Below, piece by piece: positions 25,591 to 32,476 of a DNA stretch of 45,725 nt (its first letter is position 1; every line of letters begins with the position of its first letter). A program made the translations under genes and the position numbers. A model generated the notes under the pieces. The model saw only the letters and a list, made by a program, of their open reading frames with translations. It made no database searches and was not told the origin of the DNA. Source of the stretch: Thioclava dalianensis (lineage in GTDB: Bacteria; Pseudomonadota; Alphaproteobacteria; Rhodobacterales; Rhodobacteraceae); NCBI RefSeq assembly GCF_000715505.1, contig NZ_JHEH01000024.1, positions 1 through 45,725 of the forward strand. Direction: 5' to 3'.

Positions 25591-27963
25591 TTAAACAACG
25601 GCAATCTTGCGCCCTGTTGTCAAGCCATTGATCTTCTCTATCATACTTTGCGCATCAATTTTGTAGTATTGGTACAGCTCGCCAATAGTCCCAGTCTGCC
25701 CAAAGCGTTCCACACCCAACGGAATCGTCTGGTGGCCCTGAACCGCACCGAGCCATGACAATGTCGCGGGGTGTCCGTCAATTACCGTGAGAAGGCGGCA
25801 ATGCGGCGGCAAATCTTGCAAGAGGCGTTCAACATGACTAGTCGCGCCCTGCTGGCCACGTGCCCGAGCGCGCTGTGCCGCCGTCCAGCCCGCGCTCAGC
25901 CGATCCGCCGAGGTAACGGCCAGCACGCCGATGTCACGCCTCGCATCGGCCATCGCGCCTGCGGCGCGGATCGCTTCGGGCGCAATGACACCTTGATAAG
26001 CGATCACCACCTCGCAGTTGGGTCCGGGCCGACGCAACCAATAAGCGCCGTCTATAGTTCCTTGCTGCCAATCCCCATTCGGGCGCTTGCCGGGCTGTTC
26101 CACCGGGTTCGTCGAGAGCCGCAGATAGACGGAGCCGCCGGCTTCATCGCGCAGCCAGGTGCGCTCGTCAGGATTGCCTGAACCGTCCCGCTGGAGATAG
26201 CCTAAGGCCCACTCCATGATAACTGCCAATTCATCGGCAAAGGCGGGCTCAAAGGCGGCCAGTCCGTCTTGGCTCATCCCGATCAAGGGTGTGCCGATAG
26301 ATTGATGCGCACCGCCTTCGGGTGCCAGCGTAACGCCCGAGGGCGTACCTACCACCATGAACCGCGCGTCCTGATAGCAAGCGTAGTTCAAAGCATCGAG
26401 CCCGCGCGCCACGAAAGGATCGTAGAGTGTCCCGATCGGGATCAGCCGCTTGCCGAACAGTGAATGCGACAGCCCCGCCGCCGCCAGCAACAGAAACAGG
26501 TTCATCTCGGCGATGCCAAGTTCGATGTGTTGACCTTTCGGCGTGAATTCCCATTTCGCGGTTGAGGGGATGCGATGCTCGATAAAGGCATCGGCCTGCT
26601 CAGTGCGGGCAAACAGCTTGCGCCGGTTCACCCAGGGGCCGAGATTGGTGGTGCCGGTCACGTCGGGCGACATCGTCACGATGCGCTCCGCCATAAGGCT
26701 GTCGCCTTTGGACAAATCATCAAGGATCTTGCCGAATGCCATCTGTGTCGATATCTCGCGGTCAGATGACAGGGCAATCTCGGGAACCGGCAATACCGCG
26801 TCGGTGAAGCGGCGACGACCTTTGGCAAAAAAGGGCACCTTGTCGAGGAACTTTTGCAGCGCGGCGGCGTCTGGCACGGTGGCGAACTTGTCCCACTCCT
26901 GCCCCGCCGGCACGCCCATATGTTGTTGCCAGTCGGCCATCTGGTTCTTGGTCATTAAGCCACCGTGGTTGTCCTTGTGGCCCGCAATGGGTGTGCCCCA
27001 GCCCTTGATCGTATAAGCAAGAAAACATGTGGGACGGTCGTCGGTGACATTGGCAAACACCTCGGCCATGGTCTCGACACAGTTGCCGCCAAGATTCTCC
27101 ATCAGCGCCGCGAGTTCCGTATCATTGCGCTTGCCGATCAGCGCCGTCACCGGCCCCTGATCACCAAGATCATCCATCAACCGTTTGCGCCAGACCGCGC
27201 CGCCCTGATAGGTCAGGGCGGAATATTGCTGGTTCGGGCAGGCGTCGATCCAATCGCGCAGGGCGTTGCCACCCTCTTCTTCAAAGGCCGCGCGCTGCAG
27301 AGCGCCGTACTTCACGCGAATGACATTCCAGCTGAAAGCTTCGAAGATTTTTTCTACTCGCGAAAACAGGCCTTCGCGCACCACACCGTCTAATGACTGG
27401 CGGTTGTAGTCGATGATCCACCAGCAGTTGCGCAGATCGTTCTTCCAGCCCTCTTGCAACGCTTCATAGATATTACCTTCGTCCAGTTCGGCATCGCCGA
27501 CCAGCGCCACATGGCGGCCAGCAGCCAGGTCGCTGCTCCAGTCTTTGGCCATCAAGTAATCCTGTACGATCGACCCGAAAGCGGTAATCGCCACGCCCAA
27601 CCCTACAGAGCCGGTCGAATAATCCACGTCGTCCACATCCTTGGTGCGGCTGGGATAGCTTTGCACGCCCTCGAACCCGCGAAAGTTCTTCATCTTATCA
27701 AGCGTTTGATGACCCATCAGGTATTGCATGGCATGAAAGATCGGCGAGGCGTGCGGCTTTACCGCTACGCGATCTTCGGGTCGCAGCGCGGAAAAGTATA
27801 GCGCCGTCATGATCGACACCATCGAGGCCGAGCTGGCTTGATGGCCACCAACCTTGATTCCGTCTACCTTTGGCCGGATGTGGTTGGCGTGATGAATCAT
27901 CCAATGCGACAACCACAACAAACGGTCCTGAAGCGTTTTGAGATGGACTGTGTCAGATGTCAT
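25591..27963 (-). CDS. 2-oxoacid dehydrogenase E1 homologue (transketolase/AceE-like, MdeB type)
   Basis: This thiamine-diphosphate enzyme of 790 residues resembles the homodimeric E1 of pyruvate dehydrogenase but is shorter than AceE. The ThDP site is visible as GDAELDEGNIYEALQ followed by IDYNRQSLDG. IRPKVDGIKVGGHQASSASM is the N-terminal transketolase-type block. It is divergent from an Lrp/AsnC regulator, the same pairing as mdeB and mdeR in Pseudomonas putida methionine catabolism, where MdeB was proposed to act on 2-oxobutyrate. No methionine gamma-lyase gene is present here. The ATG at 27963 has GAGGG upstream and is preferred to 27978. The substrate is uncertain. Confidence 0.85.
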   Translation of the reverse strand: MTSDTVHLKTLQDRLLWLSHWMIHHANHIRPKVDGIKVGGHQASSASMVSIMTALYFSALRPEDRVAVKPHASPIFHAMQYLMGHQTLDKMKNFRGFEGVQSYPSRTKDVDDVDYSTGSVGLGVAITAFGSIVQDYLMAKDWSSDLAAGRHVALVGDAELDEGNIYEALQEGWKNDLRNCWWIIDYNRQSLDGVVREGLFSRVEKIFEAFSWNVIRVKYGALQRAAFEEEGGNALRDWIDACPNQQYSALTYQGGAVWRKRLMDDLGDQGPVTALIGKRNDTELAALMENLGGNCVETMAEVFANVTDDRPTCFLAYTIKGWGTPIAGHKDNHGGLMTKNQMADWQQHMGVPAGQEWDKFATVPDAAALQKFLDKVPFFAKGRRRFTDAVLPVPEIALSSDREISTQMAFGKILDDLSKGDSLMAERIVTMSPDVTGTTNLGPWVNRRKLFARTEQADAFIEHRIPSTAKWEFTPKGQHIELGIAEMNLFLLLAAAGLSHSLFGKRLIPIGTLYDPFVARGLDALNYACYQDARFMVVGTPSGVTLAPEGGAHQSIGTPLIGMSQDGLAAFEPAFADELAVIMEWALGYLQRDGSGNPDERTWLRDEAGGSVYLRLSTNPVEQPGKRPNGDWQQGTIDGAYWLRRPGPNCEVVIAYQGVIAPEAIRAAGAMADARRDIGVLAVTSADRLSAGWTAAQRARARGQQGATSHVERLLQDLPPHCRLLTVIDGHPATLSWLGAVQGHQTIPLGVERFGQTGTIGELYQYYKIDAQSMIEKINGLTTGRKIAVV

Positions 27964-27991
27964 TTTCGGCCCTCGCATTCAAAGCTTGAAG

Positions 27992-28010
27992 TGTTGCGAG
28001 ACTAGCAACA
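27992..28010. promoter_or_regulatory. inverted repeat in the E1-lrp intergenic region
   Basis: TGTTGC and GCAACA are separated by 7 bases within the 127-base gap between the divergent E1-like and AsnC-family genes. It is a plausible regulator site; no consensus is claimed. Confidence 0.4.
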
Positions 28011-28090
28011 ATAGTCTGACGCTTCTCGCCTATTTTACGAAGATTTTATGTGTTATGTGGTGACAGTAGCCACTATTTCGGAAAAACTTG

Positions 28091-28612
28091 ATGATTAGCA
28101 CCAACCTTGATTCTTACGATGTGGGTATTCTGCATGTCCTGCAGCGTAACGGACGTGCCACAATCAACGAACTGGCCGAAGCCGTCGGACTTAGTCCATC
28201 CCCGGTGGCCCGCAGGCTGCGCATTTTAGAGAATGCGGGCGTGATCACAGGCTATGCTGCGCTGATCGACGAAACTGCTTTGGGTTATGAATTTTCCGTG
28301 TTTGTCTCGGTCAAACTTGACCGTCAAGTGGACGACGCACTGGCCAGCTTCGAAGCCGCGGTGTGCAGCTTTCCTGAAGTTGTCGATTGTTGGCTGATGA
28401 CCGGCAACCGCGACTATCTGCTGCGCATTGCAACGCGCGGGCCTTCCGATTTTGAACGCTTCCTAACCAGCACCTTCACCAAAGTTTCAGGTGTAGCATC
28501 TATTGAAAGCTCAATCCCACTGAGACGCGTCAAGGCAGGCTTGTCACGCACGCTGAAACTTGATGCCAAAGGATATCAAAGGCAAACAACAACTGGGCGT
28601 GGTGGATCCTAA
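28091..28612 (+). CDS. Lrp/AsnC-family transcriptional regulator
   Basis: This 173-residue regulator has an N-terminal helix-turn-helix (GRATINELAEAVGLSPSPVA, about residues 20-40) and a C-terminal RAM ligand-binding domain (VVDCWLMTGNRDYLLRIA). Lrp-type proteins form octamers and respond to amino acids. Its position, divergent from an E1-type enzyme, suggests it activates that gene in response to an amino acid or 2-oxo acid. The ATG at 28091 follows a possible TTG by one codon and has GGAAAAA upstream. Confidence 0.9.
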   Translation: MISTNLDSYDVGILHVLQRNGRATINELAEAVGLSPSPVARRLRILENAGVITGYAALIDETALGYEFSVFVSVKLDRQVDDALASFEAAVCSFPEVVDCWLMTGNRDYLLRIATRGPSDFERFLTSTFTKVSGVASIESSIPLRRVKAGLSRTLKLDAKGYQRQTTTGRGGS

Positions 28613-28897
28613 ACGAGATCTCTTGGCACTGTCATTTGTGGACGTATATGGACCCCGCCTGATTGCAACAGGCTAACTTGGTCTGGTTCGGCGATCACGA
28701 TTGCAGACGTATATCCGGCTTCCTTGAGCGGCCCGATGTTTCGTCGCCGCGAGCCCCGATGGATTTCCGCGCGCTTCTTCCTCATTGGCTCCAAGGCATC
28801 GGCTTTCGCCGCGCCGGTCCACACATCAGGTTCAAGAAGCGATCAGGGTGACCCTTTCACCATCTCCTGCCAGTTGTTGCAACCTTTCGGGGAGCGC
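28613..28897. other. unassigned spacer
   Basis: Between the AsnC-family gene and the IS21 end there are 285 bases. The minus strand holds a 71-codon open frame (28609-28824) with a basic start and the segment GPLKEAGYTSAIVIAEPDQV, which I do not recognise. It may be the tail of a lost gene. Confidence 0.4.
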
Positions 28898-29042
28898 GTG
28901 TCAACGGCGGAGTAAAAACCAGCCACGTGGCGGCGCAAAATCAGGCCAATGACGGGCGCCAGGCGCCATGGCGCGCGCGCTTGTCACATAGCTGGCGCGT
29001 GCCATGGCGCTTGGCCCGCAGGGCCAATCCTGTGGCGGATGA

Positions 29043-29807
29043 TCAGGTTGGGGCTTCGGCCTTTCGGGCGCGGCTTTGGGCGAGCCGATAGCTGTCGCCG
29101 TTCATCTCGAGGATGTTGACGTGATGCGTCAGTCGATCGAGCAGTGCGCCAGTCAAGCGTTCGGTGCCGAAGGTCTCGGTCCATTCGTCGAACGGCAGGT
29201 TGCTGGTGATCAGCGTGGCCCCGCGCTCATAGCGCTGCGAGATCACCTCGAACAGTAGCTCGGCACCGGTCTTGGAGAGCGGCACGAAGCCCAACTCGTC
29301 GATGATGAGCAGCTTGACGGCGGCCAGCTGCTTTTGCAGGCAGAGCAGGCGACGTTCGTCGCGGGCCTCCATCAGTTCGTTGACCAGCGCGGCGGCGGTG
29401 ATGAAGCTGACCGGCAGCCCCTTCTGGCAGGCGGCCAGCCCCAGCCCGAGGGCAATATGGGTCTTGCCTGTGCCGCTGGGCCCCAAGGCGATGACGTTCT
29501 CGCGTCGGTCGATCCATTCGCAGCGGGCAAGTTCCAGCACCTGCATCTTGTTGAGCTTCGGGATCGCCTTGAAGTCGAAGCTGTCGAGGCTCTTTGTGGC
29601 TGGGAACTTCGCAGCCTTGATCCGCCGTTCGATCATCCTACGCTCGCGGTCGATCAGTTCCAGCTCGACGAGACGCGCCAGGAACTGGACGTGATCCCGA
29701 CCCTCGGCGGCGCATTGGCGGGCAAGCTTGTCGTATTCCCGAAGGAAGGTGGGCAGCTTCAGCGTCTTGAGATGATCCGCGAGCAGGATCTTCGGGGCCA
29801 CGGTCAT
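29043..29807 (-). CDS. istB: IS21 helper ATPase IstB
   Basis: This AAA+ helper protein of 254 residues loads target DNA for the IstA transposase. Walker A (GPSGTGKTHIA) is near residue 110 and Walker B (LLIIDELGFVPL) near 170, followed by the sensor-like TLITSNLPFDEW. The ATG overlaps the istA stop as ATGA, the normal IS21 arrangement. The gene looks intact, but its partner istA is lost here, so it is probably idle unless another copy supplies IstA. Confidence 0.95.
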   Translation of the reverse strand: MTVAPKILLADHLKTLKLPTFLREYDKLARQCAAEGRDHVQFLARLVELELIDRERRMIERRIKAAKFPATKSLDSFDFKAIPKLNKMQVLELARCEWIDRRENVIALGPSGTGKTHIALGLGLAACQKGLPVSFITAAALVNELMEARDERRLLCLQKQLAAVKLLIIDELGFVPLSKTGAELLFEVISQRYERGATLITSNLPFDEWTETFGTERLTGALLDRLTHHVNILEMNGDSYRLAQSRARKAEAPT

Positions 29808-29905
29808 GCTGCATCCTCCGACAGCAGGGACATGTAGCTGGCCGCGGACGTGGTCTCGACGTTCGCCCGAGGCACGTAGGGGTAGACATCGAGGTCCAGC
29901 TTCGG
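29804..29905 (-). pseudogene. istA C-terminal remnant
   Basis: The frame reads KLDLDVYPYVPRANVETTSA then ASYMSLLSEDAA before a TGA that overlaps the istB start. This is the usual IstA tail. All upstream codons are replaced by the Tn3-like end at 29906. Confidence 0.8.
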
Positions 29906-29977
29906 GGGGTCTGATGCCGGGAAAATCAAAAACGCTCATGAGAGCGTACTATTTTGCCCCCTCCGGCATCAGACCCC
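29906..29977. repeat. 72-bp pair of inward-facing Tn3-like ends
   Basis: GGGGTCTGATGCCGG at 29906-29920 is inverted exactly at 29963-29977. The inner parts of both arms continue as diverged Tn3-type ends that meet at ACGCTCATGAGAGCGT. The right arm repeats bases 1-30 of the window. The unit lies between truncated istA and truncated merF, with no 5-bp duplication (TTCGG left, TAGAT right). It may be an extreme deletion derivative or a recombination scar. Confidence 0.65.
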
Positions 29978-30162
29978 TAGATGGTCAGGCCGATAAAAAA
30001 CGCCAGCGCGGGCAGCAGCACATAGTCGAGCCAACCCAGCCAGGCCGACAGGCCCACGGCGCCGAGAAGAACGACCAGGATCGGCGTGAAGCAGCAGAGC
30101 GCTGCGATGACGGTGCCGACGACACCTGTTGCAATCAGCTTGCGGTCTGTCCGCTCGGTCAT
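29977..30162 (-). pseudogene. merF: MerF mercury transporter, 3'-truncated
   Basis: MerF is a two-helix inner-membrane Hg(II) importer. From the ATG at 30162 the protein has the first helix with the metal-binding vicinal cysteines (ALCCFTPILVV) and the second helix (DYVLLPALAFFIGLTI), then stops. The usual C-terminal tail with its second cysteine pair is missing, because the stop TAG is created by the first G of the Tn3-like end at 29977. About 20 residues are lost. It follows merP by 4 bases. Confidence 0.85.
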
Positions 30163-30166
30163 CCCG

Positions 30167-30472
30167 TCAACCCGAGACGCGCGCCGGGTAGCCTGCATTG
30201 GCCGACGCGGTCGCGATCGCCTCGGCGCTGGTCGCGGCGGTGTCGAAGACGACAGTAGCGGTGCGCGCCTCGAAGTCGATCTCGACCGCGTGCACGCCTT
30301 CGACGCCCTCCATCGCGCGCTTCACGGTGACCGGACACAGCGCACAGGTCATATTGTCCACCGCGAAGGTGAGGGTCTGCTCGGCGGCGACGGTTTGCGC
30401 GACGGCAGGGATGGCCGTGATGGGTGCTGTGGCGGTCAGGCCGAACAGAACAAGGGCAAGGATCGTCTTCAT
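30167..30472 (-). CDS. merP: MerP periplasmic mercury-binding protein
   Basis: MerP captures Hg(II) in the periplasm and passes it to MerT. The 101 residues begin with a signal peptide (cut near AVAQ) and contain the heavy-metal-associated domain with MTCALCPVTV, whose two cysteines bind the ion. GAAAGGACA precedes the ATG. It lies between merT and merF in the usual order and looks intact. Confidence 0.95.
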   Translation of the reverse strand: MKTILALVLFGLTATAPITAIPAVAQTVAAEQTLTFAVDNMTCALCPVTVKRAMEGVEGVHAVEIDFEARTATVVFDTAATSAEAIATASANAGYPARVSG

Positions 30473-30490
30473 GAGGGTGTCCTTTCGAGA

Positions 30491-30880
30491 TCAGTAGAGA
30501 AGCGGAGCCCACCAGTCGATGGTGAGTGCAGCGAGGACGAGGATCAGGGAGGTCCAGAGAGCGGACTTGGTGATGCGCGCCGAGGATGGGCGCGCGCAGT
30601 AGGAACCGGGCTCGCAGACGGTCGGTTTGCGGAAATAGACCTGCCGGAATCCCGCCCCGATGAAGCCGAGCGCAATCACGGCGAAGATCGGCTTGAAGGG
30701 CTCCAGCGCCGTCAGGTTGCCGATCCAGGCCCCCGAGATGCCGAGGGTCAGCAGCACCAATGGTCCGACACAGCAGGCCGAGGCGAGAAAGGCGCCCATC
30801 ACCCCGCCCGCCGCAAGCTAGCCCTTTCGGGCGGGGCGATCCGCTGCTGAGGTGTCAGTTCTGTCGTCTGTCAGCGCCAT
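30491..30880 (-). pseudogene. merT: MerT mercury transporter interrupted by an in-frame TAG
   Basis: From the ATG at 30880, with AAAGG about 10 bases upstream, the frame encodes a MerT N-terminus (MALTDDRTD...RKG) and then a TAG at 30818-30820, codon 21. It continues in the same frame with LAAGGVMGAFLASACCVGPL and the rest of a normal three-helix MerT, including cysteines in CEPGSYC. Related proteins have a residue such as tryptophan there, so one base change (TGG to TAG) explains it. Restart at the ATG at 30802 would give a 103-residue protein lacking part of the first helix. Function is doubtful. Confidence 0.88.
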
Positions 30881-30911
30881 GTCGCGCACCTTTCGTCTGT
30901 GGTTGACGATG

Positions 30912-30942
30912 GGTGTAGGGTCTGTAGTAGCTACAGGCTCAA
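30912..30942 (-). promoter_or_regulatory. mer promoter with 19-bp spacer and MerR operator
   Basis: On the minus strand TTGAGC (30937-30942) and TACACC (30912-30917) are 19 bases apart. The over-long spacer is the hallmark of MerR-activated promoters. The spacer holds the perfect dyad CTGTAG-CTA-CTACAG (30922-30936). It drives merT-merP-merF and overlaps the merR leader. Confidence 0.88.
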
Positions 30943-30955
30943 GAGGAAAACCCCC

Positions 30956-31372
30956 ATGATCGATCACGAAAGCGAGAGCAGCTTAACACGCGGCGACCTG
31001 GCCCGGGCGACCGGATGCAACATCGAGACGATCCGCTATTACGAGAAAACCGGCCTGCTGCCCGACCCGCCGCGCAGCGCCGCAGGCTACCGGATATATT
31101 CCGCCGCACACGCCACGCGCCTTCGCTTCATCCTGCGCGCCCGCGAGCTCGGGTTCTCGATGGAGGACATTCGCGGGCTGATGGGGCTCAACGATGGTGC
31201 CGCGCCGACCTGCGCCGAGGTCAAGGAGCGGACAGAACGTCACCTTGCGGACGTGCGGGCGAAGATCTCGGATCTCCGGCGGATCGAATCCGTCCTCGCT
31301 GCAACGGCATCCAGGTGTTCTGGCGCCGAAGTCCCCAACTGTCCGGTGCTCGACGCGATTTCTGGAAACTGA
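30956..31372 (+). CDS. merR: MerR mercury-responsive regulator
   Basis: This 138-residue regulator twists the 19-bp-spacer mer promoter to activate it when Hg(II) binds. The winged helix (LARATGCNIETIRYYEKTGLL) is followed by a dimerisation helix and three cysteines in the expected order: one at PTCAEVKE, one at SRCSGAE and one at PNCPVLD. These are the Hg(II) ligands. The ATG at 30956 with AAGAGGAAAA upstream is preferred over the longer frame, which runs through the operator. It is divergent from merTPF. Confidence 0.95.
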   Translation: MIDHESESSLTRGDLARATGCNIETIRYYEKTGLLPDPPRSAAGYRIYSAAHATRLRFILRARELGFSMEDIRGLMGLNDGAAPTCAEVKERTERHLADVRAKISDLRRIESVLAATASRCSGAEVPNCPVLDAISGN

Positions 31373-31429
31373 AAACTATGACACGAACTTCCCGAACTCT
31401 TGAAGCTCCCATGCATCGAACTGGAAGAT

Positions 31430-32383
31430 TCAAGATCGTGCCGCTACCCATATCTTGAATCGCCCCTGGCCGGTCACCTCGCGGATAAGGCCTCGCGCTT
31501 CCATCCAGGCAATATTGCGTTGAACGGCGGCACGGCTAGCGTTGGTCAGGACCTCGCCCATCGGGGCAGAGACAAGGGGCCATTCGGTAAGCACAGCGCG
31601 CAAGGCGCGCGGAGTCTTTCCCGAGAGCGCGGTCATCTCGGTTTCTGCCCGCGCTGACCATGCCTCGATATCGTCAAGGTGCCGCATTGCGGTCAGGCAT
31701 GCGGTCTCCATCCCGTCAAGCCAGCGCGCCAGACGGTCAGCGGGTGGGCCGCTGGCGCGCAGCCCCCCTGCCCCGCCCATAGCCAGAGGTGCAAAGACGG
31801 CGCCCCCGCCCTCGCTGGCCACAATCCGCGCGGCTGTGACTGCCGCTTCCATTCGATCGCCCTGCTGCCCAAGGCCCGCAAGGCTCCAGAGGTGATAACC
31901 CGCGCAGGCACGGGTTATCGGGTGCAGCTCGGCGGCTTGCGCCATCAGGTTCAGCCAACCGCCCGCGCGATCCGCGAAAGGCTCGGCGTCATCGACCATG
32001 TTCTTGGGATCGCGACGATCGAGGAAGGCAGAAAGGTCCACCTTTGGGCCTGGTCCCCCTGTCAGACGACGTACCGCCCAACCGACACGCGCCAGTGCTG
32101 CGGGGTCCTCTTGAACGCCTGACAGGCGCATGGATATCCAAATAGCAATGCGATCCGGGCCAATGCGGTCACCCGCGAACCAGCTGAGGTCGGCAGCCTC
32201 GATCAGGGCAAGCCTGTGCCGCCATCCTTCCGGGCTGCGCTTCAGGCGGTCGTCCAGCGCGCCGACGCGACCGGCCACACGGGCAAGACGCGCGGCATGA
32301 CCCGCCTCTGCTTTCCGCCAATCGTCGAGGACCTCGCCTTCACGCAGTTCGGCCCGTGGTCCTGGTGGCAAGGTGATCCGCAA
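31430..32383 (-). CDS. DUF1612/RHE_PE00001-type plasmid protein
   Basis: This 317-residue protein resembles the RHE_PE00001 family known from rhizobial plasmids. It has a helical N-terminal part (VGALDDRLKRSPEGWRHRL), a middle block and a C-terminal winged-helix-like part (TEWPLVSAPMGEVLTNASRA, then AVQRNIAWMEARGLIREVTGQGRFKIW). The C-terminus looks like DNA binding, so it may be a regulator. No function is established. The start is uncertain: the frame opens at a TTG and continues upstream without a stop, so the true N-terminus may be longer. It is divergent from the large ParB gene. Confidence 0.65.
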   Translation of the reverse strand: MRITLPPGPRAELREGEVLDDWRKAEAGHAARLARVAGRVGALDDRLKRSPEGWRHRLALIEAADLSWFAGDRIGPDRIAIWISMRLSGVQEDPAALARVGWAVRRLTGGPGPKVDLSAFLDRRDPKNMVDDAEPFADRAGGWLNLMAQAAELHPITRACAGYHLWSLAGLGQQGDRMEAAVTAARIVASEGGGAVFAPLAMGGAGGLRASGPPADRLARWLDGMETACLTAMRHLDDIEAWSARAETEMTALSGKTPRALRAVLTEWPLVSAPMGEVLTNASRAAVQRNIAWMEARGLIREVTGQGRFKIWVAARS

Positions 32384-32406
32384 TTGGAATAGAGCCAGAG
32401 AAAGGG

Positions 32407-32425
32407 AAGCCCGGGTGCCGGGCTT
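32407..32425 (+). other. leader hairpin before the ParB gene
   Basis: AAGCCCGG pairs perfectly with CCGGGCTT around GTG, 51 bases before the ParB start. It resembles the leader hairpins of the genes downstream. Confidence 0.55.
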
Positions 32426-32476
32426 GAAAGGATAGAGAGAGTCTCATCCGGGTCCGGCGTGACAAGGACCCTGACC

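Larger units (their letters stand above)
28898..29905 (-). mobile_element. IS21-family element, truncated
   Basis: The right end appears to begin at TGTCAACGG (28898) with repeated GGCGnnnnAAAAnC segments typical of IS21-type ends. The element contains an intact istB and the last codons of istA. It is cut at 29905 by a Tn3-like end, so most of istA and the left end are missing. It cannot transpose by itself. Confidence 0.75.

Noticed and set aside
29901-29982. Simple transposition of the 72-bp unit with a 5-bp target duplication
   Set aside because: The flanks TTCGG and TAGAT differ and the two sides belong to different truncated genes (istA and merF), so a recombination junction fits better.
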